Positions 55,560-64,000 of a stretch of DNA of 64,000 nucleotides are shown piece after piece (position 1 is the first letter of the stretch; every line of letters starts with the position of its first letter). The stretch is from Buddleja alternifolia (Eukaryota; Streptophyta; Magnoliopsida; Lamiales; Scrophulariaceae). A program made the position numbers and the translations under genes. The stretch lies in assembly GCA_019426215.1 (NCBI GenBank), contig CM033393.1, positions 22,508,591-22,572,590 on the forward strand, in the 5' to 3' direction. Below the pieces are notes generated by a model. It worked only from the letters and a program-made list of their open reading frames with translations, did not search any database and was not told the DNA's origin.

Positions 55560-58480
55560 TGTGATACCCGAGTTTTCTTTTTAGTCGACTAGTTACTATC
55601 TAAAGTATTAGGACATGATCTAGGATCTTACACATATGTTCAAAAGGGATATTATATTATACATCTTATGTAGATTAAAGGAATAGAACCAAAATTTAAC
55701 TAGACACTAGGAGAGAAGTTGAATTAGTAAATTGCCCAAATACACCAATAATTAGTAAATTCCACTTTCATTTCACTTTAACAAAAAAATAATAATAATA
55801 ATAATAATAAATAAATAATAATAATAAAATATAATAAAATAAAAAAAAATTAATAAATAAAGGGGTGGAAAGTGGGCTTGACCGACCACCACCATCACAC
55901 CATACATGTATATATATATATATTATGCCTTAGTTTCATTATTTTAGTTTACAAACAAATATCTCTTCACTCTTCTTCTCCATTTTCATCATCTTCAACC
56001 CTCTTCATCCTTCCATTCAAGTTATATATAGATAGATACAAATTAGTACATTAGCTTCAACCTCAACCATCTTCACACTTGTGGGTAGCATTAAAGGTAA
56101 CTTGTAATTCCTTGATCTTACATTAGTAGGTAATGGTAGAGGCTAAATTTGCTTTGAAAATGTTATTGCATGTGTATTAGAAGAGTAGATCTATGAGTTT
56201 TAAGCTTAAATTTACAATTTATAGTAACTAACCTAAAGGCTTAAATGAAGAAATCACACATGCATGACAATTGTAAGTTGGGTCTTTAAATCTGCCACTG
56301 ATTTCGAAGAATTATATCGAAATGAGGAAATGTTATTTGAGTTCAAAACTTTTAATGTGTATGTTACTGCATGTCGAAAATATGTCTGGAATTTTGTGAG
56401 ATTTTTGGAGTTGTAATGTGAATTATGGAAATTGTTAAGTATAGACTGCCAGAAGCCTTACGGGATTTCAAAATGTTTGTTTGAGACATCATTTGGGGTT
56501 CTTACAAACTTCATTTTGATTTCAAAATTTTACTGGGGATAATCATATGTATTGGGGTTGTTGTGTATAAAATTGGGGCTTATTTGATTAAATTAGGATT
56601 TTATATGAATTTTAAAGTAATCCTGCCCCAGTAAAACAATTGAACCCAATTTTACTTCGGTTTTGGGTAAAATAGCCACATTTTAAGTGACCATTTACCT
56701 TTGAAAAATTTATCTAAGGTCTTTTAACAAATTTAGAACATTTATGAAAAAACTTTACCCACAATTATTGAGTTTGTGATTTTTAACAATTCATACACTA
56801 AAACTGCACAAATCTGTTTTTATGCCTCTTATCGACCTTTTGGGGAAGATTGAAATTAAGCCTAGTTTTCATTAAGGTAACTTGTTGTGAATGTTGGTAT
56901 AGTTATTAGGACCTCATAGACTACCCCGGGTAGACTTTAGACGAGTTAGAAAATGAGCTTCTGATATAATTTCGCTTAGCAGGTGTTGTCGGTGAGACGA
57001 ACGAGGACAACGCCGTATAAGCTTGGACGTAGTGTGAGTGCCTCTCAAAAATTATAGTTATATGTCTTTTAAAACTGGAAGGAGCACGTCGTATATATAT
57101 ATCTATATACTTTCATCATGCTTTCAATACTTCCCATGAAAATGAATTTCAACACTTTCAAATCAAATCATGGACTCAATTTGCATTAACCATTTCTTGG
57201 CACGTTTCAAAGACATATCTTGCGAGAATAATTTTCCAGGCAGGTTTTGTGAAAATGATTTCAAGAAAACATTCTTTTAATGAAATTCAAAAAATATATA
57301 TATATATATATATATATTCGCTCGATTCAATATTCCTTCATGAGCAAAAATGCTTCATTCAATCATTCGTGACATACATGATTGCATACTTGTTTCAAAT
57401 GCATATTTTGCAAGCATGATTTCAAAATAAACATCGGTTTTTATGGATTCGTGGAAATACTCCATCATTTGGTTCTTGTATCATGATCATTTGTCGTGAT
57501 GGTGTTCTTGTGACATGTTTCATCTTGCGTGGTTGTGTTGGGCCCAAGGTCGGGCGATGGATAGGGCAGGGTTCGGCCGGTCAAGCATGGGCTGCGGTCT
57601 TAAACAGTTCCCGCTATCCACGTCCAGATCCATGCACCTAGGACGGAGTGCTCTGAGGGTGCATGGGTCATTTATCGTGTGGCATATTCCGGATATGACC
57701 AAATCGGGCATCGCGAGCCTGCGTGGGGAGGTATAAGATGATGGCTGTTAAGCCGCGTGTTCAGGGGTGATAAGGAAGAAGCAGAGGGACCCAAAGTGCT
57801 ATGGGTAAATCATTGGACGCGATGGTATTGCTAACATGGCCCCCTACTGCTTAAGCGTGACGTGTACGTGTTACTTAAACATGTTTTGTACATGATACTT
57901 GCATTGAGTCTTGTACGTGGTACTTACATTGACTGCACACTTTTAAAATGCATGTTTTCAAACTTAAATATCATGCCACCAATCATCCCAGCTTTATCAT
58001 GAACGAAATTGTTTTAAGCATGTTTCCATGACATTTGACACCCCTCACTGTGCATATACTAAGACCTTGTCTCATACTAGCTATTGCTTACTTGTTACCA
58101 TGATCATAAATTGCTTATCTTATTTAGGATTTCAATGATCCTTCGAAAATCAATAAAAACCATTCTAAGCAACTTACACACGAGCACTGGCACTCACTAA
58201 GCCTTTGCTTACGTATTTTCTTTTCCTTCCAGTCATGGGCAAGAGCGGGTGGAAATAGCTTGACATACCTTTCGGGGAACTTTTGTAATAGTTATTTTGA
58301 CATCCATCGTTAGCAATTTTCTTGACATGTTAGACATGATCTATGATGTTTATATGTAGTATGGGTTTGTATTAGGCTAAACGATGATGATATTTTGTGT
58401 ATTTGATTCCGCTGCTAGCCTTTATCCTTGAGAACGTATCGTTAAGTTATTATCGTGCCACCTTAAGGTCGGGCGTTACA
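55560..58480 (+). repeat. 5' LTR, 2.92 kb, of the chromovirus-type element
   Basis: Ends TGTGATACCCGA and TCGGGCGTTACA are inverted at 9 of 12 positions. It contains an AAT microsatellite (about 55,785-55,830), TA runs (about 55,908 and 57,296-57,316) and a TATATATAGATAG box near 56,023 as the likely core promoter. Confidence 0.85.
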
Positions 58481-58483
58481 GAG

Positions 58484-58495
58484 TGGTATCAGAGC
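58484..58495 (+). other. Primer binding site of the chromovirus-type element
   Basis: TGGTATCAGAGC three bases after the LTR; complementary to the 3' end of initiator tRNA-Met. Confidence 0.92.
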
Positions 58496-58690
58496 TTGGT
58501 TGTTAAAGATAACACTAAGCGTAAACCAGGATAGGATCCTCGGTTTGGGATGGAACCCATCCGCAACGTGCTCGGTGACCTTTGAGCCACAAGAAAGGAA
58601 TAATCAATTTTTGAAAGTTCTGTGTGTGATTTGATTACTAGCATGACCCGTTGCTCATATTAAGTTTCCTTGTTCTTAAAACTTTTAGGT

Positions 58691-58802
58691 ATGGCTCGTT
58701 TACCTTCATCCTCTAGTGGGTATCGCTATGTTGGTCGGCATAGGTCAGGTAGTGAGAGACGATCGGGGAGATATTTTACACAGATGATTTGTGCATTGAG
58801 GT
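58691..58802 (+). pseudogene. Start of chromovirus gag, cut by insertion
   Basis: ATG at 58,691 gives MARLPSSSSGYRYVGRHRSG and stays open to the Athila junction at 58,802. Only about 37 codons are in the window. No gag domain can be judged from this piece; the call rests on its position after LTR and primer site. Confidence 0.6.
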
Positions 58803-60484
58803 TGACACGAAAAATCCTTACGTGTATTAAACAGCAAGTGGACTGGTCGTGTGTAGTAATAAAGTGGACTCTAAGTCCGAGTTATCGATCCCACAGAGAC
58901 AAGATTATTTAAAGCTAGGAATTTAAAAGCAATTAAAATTGAATTAAAAGATTGTGATTAATTTACAATAAAAATGTAAAAATGAGACTTAGCAAATAGA
59001 TTTAGATTTTTATGAGATAAAACAACTAAGGCACATGCTTCAACCAAATTTACTTGTTAATATAAATATGAACTATTCTTCGTATTATTAGACTACTATT
59101 GCTTTGGTGAAAATTCCTTAATTAATTACTACCCGATGTCTCGGCTGTAATAATCCTATGATAAATTGACAGTTCTCTAAATATGTCTATCCGAGAATTT
59201 AATCAATAATCATGCATTCAAGTTCTAGAATTTCCCCGAATAAATCCGGCTAACTGCACCCGGGAATCTCTACCTATCTCTAGGGGCAATTCCCTATTTT
59301 TTACGGATGATGTGATGATTTCTTTGAACCCTAACTTATATTCTTTCAAACTATTAAGTTAGGCAATATGACAAACATATGGCGATCAAACATATGCAAG
59401 TAATTACGCACAAAATCAAAACACAAAGCAATTGTAGAATTAATACGAAGAATAATATCATATATATATACTCATAACTTTGGCCTTCACATGGCCCTAG
59501 TTAAGGGAAAATTAGTTCATAATTGAAATTGGGAAAACAATAAAAACATAGAATTACTCATAGATAAAGATGAATATCAAACTAAGAAACTCCCTATTTT
59601 GGATTGATGATCGATTCTTGATTGGAAGCTTGAATCCCTCCTTTTCCTCTTCTTAGCTCTTCAAGTATGATGATAGGATGACTCAAAACCAAGAGAATGC
59701 TCCCCAAAACCCCTGAATTTTCGTCCTCACACTCTCAAAGGATGATTTTTTGATGCTCTCAAGTGAGCTCCCCACTCCCCTTTAAATACCCAAAAATCCA
59801 CCTACCAAGAATTTTAGCTACCCTTCTCTTTCTTTCCTCCTACCAAGAATTTCTACCTACCAAGAATTTGCACCTACCATTCTCTTGTTTTCTACCTACC
59901 AAGAATTTTCACCAACCAAGAATTTGCACCTACCATTCTCTTGTTTTCCACCTAACAAGAATTTCCACCTACCAAGAATTTGCACCTACCATTCTCTTGT
60001 TTTCCACCTAACAAGAACATGAGCTGCCACTTTCGTGTTTTCCAGCGCAGGGATAGTGTTTTATTCATAAACGTCTCCACAGATCTCCGAATTGGATGAT
60101 TCAAGTACCCATGTAAAGATAAGACATAGATCTAAAACTTTGTAGAAGGACACTTCATCCAATTCTGTCTCTACAAATATCAAAATGGCGTTCCAACGTG
60201 GAGGTTGTTTCTGATTTGGCGCCCAGGTGTGCGGAAATGGTACTAAAACATGATTTTGGCTAACTCCAACTTATTTCTTGCTTGTTTGGTCGTGGAGTTG
60301 TGAAACATCTTGGCGTAAACTTGTTTTATACATCATTTTTCCACCCTTTCTTCAATTGTATCCACTTAAGGCCTGAAATCACTTAATGCACGAATTAAAC
60401 GCACAAGTGACAAAATCAAGTGATAAATGAACCTAAAACATAAACGCAAAGGGGCTTAAAAACACGTAAAAATGACTCCTATCA
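58803..60484 (-). repeat. 3' LTR of the Athila-like element
   Basis: On the minus strand TGATAGGAGTC to TTTTTCGTGTCA, 1682 bp. It contains the 56-bp tandem array at 59,840-60,007 and shares its terminal ~110 bp with the solo LTR in APE2 intron 8. Confidence 0.88.
59840..60010. repeat. 56-bp tandem repeat, three copies
   Basis: Units start at 59,840, 59,896 and 59,952 with a partial fourth at 60,008. Each has CTACCAAGAATTT twice and ends ACCTACCATTCTCTTGTTTT. It lies in the LTR upstream of the likely start region. Confidence 0.92.
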
Positions 60485-60497
60485 ACTCCCCCAAACT

Positions 60498-62143
60498 TAT
60501 CATTTGCTCGACCTCGAGAAATAAAAGTTCTAGGCATGAAAAACATCATCAACCAAAAGGAGAAAACAAAAACAACAAACGAACTCACTTTCGTGGAGTA
60601 AACGATTGCACTTAGCATGTGCAACAAGCCTTTAAACCTTTGAGTTACCTCAAAGGACGAGTTATAGTCTCGTGAGGGTTTGCAAAAGATATACCCACAA
60701 AATCTAACAAACTTTCAATCCCAACCAAATGAATACATCTCAACATAATTAACAAGAATAAATGGCACAAACTCATCCTTTTATAGCTCACAAATATATA
60801 TACATATCAACTACTTTTGCTCATGTGACACCAATACTCGAAAAGACTCCATAGGGTGTAGTGAAAATAAATCTAAGGTATTATAGTCGAAAGGCATCCT
60901 TACCAAATTTTGGACATTAATCCCATATCTATCAACTTTTGATCAAACACAAAGCATAAGAATCATAGAAAATCTCATAGCCATTTAAATTTCATTATCT
61001 CAACCATTCAAACTTTCAATTCATATGAAACTTTCCAATTAACTTCATTAAGGCTAGATCATGTGCAATGTTTTATTCCATTAGGCTTTCTATGACACCC
61101 ATGTAACAAGCTTTAGATCAATGACTCCCAAACTAGATAGTTTTGGGGCATTAAGTGTAAAGACACTCCTAAGGATTTAATCACTCGAGTGTCAAAGGCC
61201 ACGAAATAAAACTAGATCTTTTAAACAATTCGCTTCTTTTTGGCTTGAGCTTAGCTCAAATTAGCATAATAGTACAGTATATAGGCATGAAACTTTTCAC
61301 CTCCAGTACATATTAGCCTGACCACTTGTGGTCATACCAAACTTCAACCTTTTTAATTCATTGTTTAGCATAAAAAAAATTACTACTCAACTTATAACCT
61401 TATGAAAAATCTAAGTTAATTTTTCCGGGAAAAACTCCTTAAGTGTCTCAAGATGGTTATCCTCTCAACTCCTCTACCCTCGATTTATTGTGCAATGTGA
61501 ATCATCTAAGAAATCAATCCTAGTCTAGGGTCTCCATGAGCAATTTCAAAGATATATATGTTCCATTAAATTCAAATTATTTCAAGAAATCATGCCATTT
61601 TTTTTTTCAAGTAAATCAATTTTAATGCATCAATTGGAAAGATAAAAAAAAAAAAAACAATTTATACTTGATTTTCTCAACAAAAAAAAAAATATTTAAA
61701 CATGATATCATACAAACTTTCCCCCAAACTCAAGCTAAAAATTAGCATTGCATTTTCAATGTTCAAAATAAGCACTCTTCTACCCCCAAACTCAAATCCA
61801 ACATTGTCCTCAATGTTGTTACAACAAGTATACGTAACGGTAAAAGAACACTTACAACCAAGGATGTTGAAAAACATCCTTTAACTTCCAATGCATCGTT
61901 ACAAAGCTTCTTCTCCTCTCGAGTAAAATAAGCATCTCTAAACATGGGGTCCAAATGTCTAACACTTCAACTTTTCAAACCATCAAGCATACGAAAACAT
62001 ACATGCCAAAAGTGCATGTTTGAACATAAACATAAACAAACAAACTAAACAAACAAAAACAAAGAAAAAAAAAACTTACAAACTTGGGTTGCCTCCCAAG
62101 AAGCGCTTGTTTATAGTCAATAGCTCGACTATTCAGGATCGAC
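60498..62143 (-). other. Spacer between pol and 3' LTR of the Athila-like element
   Basis: 1.65 kb with no long frame. Athila elements often carry an env-like ORF here; I find none, only short frames with no membrane-protein character. Contains 'cccccaaactcaa' repeats (about 61,721 and 61,784). Confidence 0.6.
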
Positions 62144-63997
62144 TTAAGTCGATGGTTCTCGGAGCTTGACAGATAATGTGTCTGCGCTCCAGTCAGTGCC
62201 CGAGTAGTGTTTCAGCCTATGTCCATTGGTTAAAAATACTTGTCCATCCTCAGTGATAAGCTCCACAGCTCCGGAAGAATACACTCGGGTGACTCGAAAG
62301 GGTCCCGACCAACGCGATTTGAGCTTGCCTGGGAAGAGCTTGAGTCTAGAGTTGTACATAAGAACTTTCTCACCTTCCTCAAATTCCCGGGGTAGAATAT
62401 GCTTGTCGTGCCACTTCTTGGTCCGTTCTTTGTACAGTTTTGCATTCTCGTATGCTTCATGTCTCCACTCCTCGAGCTCATTCAGTTGAAGCAACCTCTT
62501 ATTACCTATAACACTTGTATCGAAATTCAGGAATTTGATAGCCCAATAAGCACGATGTTCAAGTTCGACAGGTAAATGACAAGCTTTTCCAAATACAAGA
62601 CGATATGGGGACATGCCAATAGGGGTTTTAAAAGCAGTACGGTAAGCCCACAATGCATCATCTAATTTCAGAGACCAATCAGTTCGATGGCTATTTACCG
62701 TTTTTTCTAAAATCCGTTTAATTTCCCTATTAGACACTTCGACTTGCCCACTAGTTTGAGGGTGGTAAGGGGTCGAGATTTTATGCTTAACACCATATTT
62801 GTTCAACAAGTTTTCAAATTGCTTGTTACGAAAATGTGTGCCTCCATCACTTATAATTGCTCTCGGGGTTCCAAATCGTGCAAAAATATGTTTTCTCAGA
62901 AATCTAAGAACAACCCTAGCATCATTAGTTTGCAAAGCCTCAGCTTCGACCCATTTAGACACATAATCAACAGCGACTAGAATATACCTATTGGAACAAG
63001 AACTAGGGAAAGGTCCCATAAAATCTATACCCCACACATCAAATAATTCACATTCAAGCACATTATTCATAGGCATTTCATGTCGTCTAGAGATATTACC
63101 TACTCTTTGGCATCTATCACATTTTTGAACATAAGCGTGTGCATCTTTAAATAAAGTAGGCCAGAAAAAACCTGATTGCAGAACCTTGGCCGCAGTCTTG
63201 GATGGGCCAAAGTGGCCACCTATCACCATGTCATGGCAATGAGCCAAGACGGAGGTCATTTCTTCCTCGGGTACACAACGCCTGATAATTCCCTCGACAC
63301 CAATTTTAAACAAGTAGGGCTCTTCCCACAGATAGTGCCTAACATCTTTCAAAAACTTCTTTCTTTGGTGAAATGTCAAATCAGGGGGTAAAATTCCAGC
63401 AACTATATAGTTAGCATAATCAGCATACCAGGGGATTGAAATAGAAGAAAGAGTAAAAAGCTGTTCATCGGGGAATTCATCTCCTATTGGGGTCTCATCC
63501 ATTTTCTTATCCACTAATTCTAGTCTAGATAGGTGATCAGCTACTACATTTTCAGATCCTTTTTTATCTTTTATTTCTAAGTCAAACTCTTGTAGTAATA
63601 AGATCCACCTGAGTAGTCTAGGTTTTGCGTCTTTTTTAGCAAGCAAGTATTTCAAGGCCGAGTGATCAGTGTATACTATTACTTTGTTAAGCACAAGATA
63701 GGAGTGAAATTTGTCAAAAGCAAAAATGACAGCTAAAAGCTCTTTTTCAGTCGTAACATAATTGAGTTGGGCCTCATTTAAGGTACGACTAGCATAGTAA
63801 ATAGTATGAAAGATTTTACCCTTCCTTTGACCTAGTACAGCTCCAACGGCAATGTCGCTCGCATCGCACATCAACTCGAATGGTAGGCTCCAATCTGGGG
63901 CGGACATCACAGGTGATGAGATTAATTTCTCCTTCAGGGTGAGGAAGGCCTGCATGCATGCATCATTAAAGTCAAACACTGCATTTTTCATGGTCAA
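62144..63997 (-). CDS. Athila-like pol: RNase H and integrase (partial)
   Basis: 617 codons without a stop, open to the window edge; the true start (protease/RT) is beyond it, so the Met at 63,997 is not the real start. Order: end of RT palm/thumb; RNase H with [24 protein letters not shown] and TDHSALKYL; then the integrase zinc region with [12 protein letters not shown] and CDRCQ. The core has Asp in [10 protein letters not shown], Asp in IISDGGTHF and Glu in [10 protein letters not shown]. The C-terminal part includes [14 protein letters not shown], the GPY/F-type module. Stop TAA at 62,146-62,144. It copies RNA into DNA (with upstream RT) and inserts it. It looks intact, so the element may be young. 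Confidence 0.95.
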   Translation of the reverse strand: MTMKNAVFDFNDACMQAFLTLKEKLISSPVMSAPDWSLPFELMCDASDIAVGAVLGQRKGKIFHTIYYASRTLNEAQLNYVTTEKELLAVIFAFDKFHSYLVLNKVIVYTDHSALKYLLAKKDAKPRLLRWILLLQEFDLEIKDKKGSENVVADHLSRLELVDKKMDETPIGDEFPDEQLFTLSSISIPWYADYANYIVAGILPPDLTFHQRKKFLKDVRHYLWEEPYLFKIGVEGIIRRCVPEEEMTSVLAHCHDMVIGGHFGPSKTAAKVLQSGFFWPTLFKDAHAYVQKCDRCQRVGNISRRHEMPMNNVLECELFDVWGIDFMGPFPSSCSNRYILVAVDYVSKWVEAEALQTNDARVVLRFLRKHIFARFGTPRAIISDGGTHFRNKQFENLLNKYGVKHKISTPYHPQTSGQVEVSNREIKRILEKTVNSHRTDWSLKLDDALWAYRTAFKTPIGMSPYRLVFGKACHLPVELEHRAYWAIKFLNFDTSVIGNKRLLQLNELEEWRHEAYENAKLYKERTKKWHDKHILPREFEEGEKVLMYNSRLKLFPGKLKSRWSGPFRVTRVYSSGAVELITEDGQVFLTNGHRLKHYSGTDWSADTLSVKLREPST

Positions 63998-64000
63998 GTT

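Larger units (their letters stand above)
55560..58802 (+). mobile_element. Chromovirus-type Gypsy element, 5' part (Del/Tekay-like)
   Basis: LTR, primer site and gag start on the plus strand. It is inserted in the Copia RNase H relic and cut at 58,802 by the Athila-like element; the rest lies beyond the right edge, so its target duplication cannot be checked. The long LTR and TGGTATCAGAGC site fit Del/Tekay chromoviruses. Confidence 0.8.
58803..64000 (-). mobile_element. Athila-like Gypsy element, runs off the right edge
   Basis: The minus-strand order from the right edge is RNase H, integrase, stop at 62,144, a spacer, a purine tract AGTTTGGGGGAGT and a 3' LTR. Just after pol it has the motif GGGAGGCAACCCAAG (about 62,085), common at this place in Athila-type elements. 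The left border is TGACACG at 58,803, after GAGGT (58,798-58,802), the expected target duplication; its mate is outside the window. It splits the chromovirus gag. Confidence 0.88.

Noticed and set aside
59840..60010. Regular 56-bp repeats, possible CRISPR
   Set aside because: Tandem array without unique spacers, in a plant LTR; CRISPR arrays are not expected in plant nuclear DNA.
1..64000. Bacterial-type systems (operons, phage defence, integrons)
   Set aside because: Spliced gene, LTR retrotransposons and plant MITEs show a plant nuclear genome; no bacterial gene cluster is present.

Overview
This is a piece of a flowering-plant nuclear genome, probably a eudicot. The evidence is a spliced plant-type nuclear gene with ten GT-AG exons, plant lineages of Copia and Gypsy retrotransposons, a plant SINE, several plant DNA-transposon families, and a fragment carrying a plant-mitochondrial-type tRNA-Tyr. 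I cannot name the species. The only host gene I can recognise is APE2 (AP endonuclease 2) on the minus strand, spread over 17.1 kb (53,513 down to 36,388). Nearly everything else is transposable-element DNA, much of it nested.

Layout, left half. 1-10.5 kb is a decayed Copia element. Its left LTR is split by a much younger Copia insertion (751-5761, minus strand, TSD TTGTA). Its internal part is split by a 2.1-kb solo LTR (6641-8719, TSD TAATT). Its right LTR is split by a SINE (9671-9867, 14-bp TSD). A CACTA-type MITE follows (10,593-10,966). 11,195-16,564 is a gag-only Gypsy element with perfect CCATG TSD. 17.9-29.5 kb is an old Copia-type LTR opened by a second Gypsy element (18,419-28,806), which has gag and protease but no reverse transcriptase and carries a multi-exon antisense ORF. 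That element is itself hit by a 1.6-kb solo LTR (19,046-20,675, TSD GGAAC) and by organellar DNA with trnY-GUA.

Layout, right half. Two hAT-like non-autonomous elements lie at 31,641-33,078 and 33,870-34,911. APE2 follows. Its introns hold a 378-bp solo LTR (intron 9), a nested inverted-repeat/Pack-MULE-like structure and a 1.45-kb solo LTR (both in the 10.2-kb intron 8), and a PIF/Harbinger-like element (intron 4). A 722-bp Mutator-like MITE with a perfect 9-bp TSD sits about 200 bp upstream of the APE2 start codon. From 54.8 kb to the right edge are a Copia RNase H relic, the long 5' LTR and gag start of a chromovirus-type Gypsy element, and an Athila-like Gypsy element inserted in that gag and running off the window with an open pol ORF.

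How it works together: APE2 is predicted to be intact (611 codons, frame kept through all ten exons, catalytic residues, PIP-box and zinc finger present). Among the mobile elements only the Athila-like pol is visibly open. The two Tat-like Gypsy elements appear non-autonomous. The young Copia copy is coding-dead although its LTRs differ at one base.
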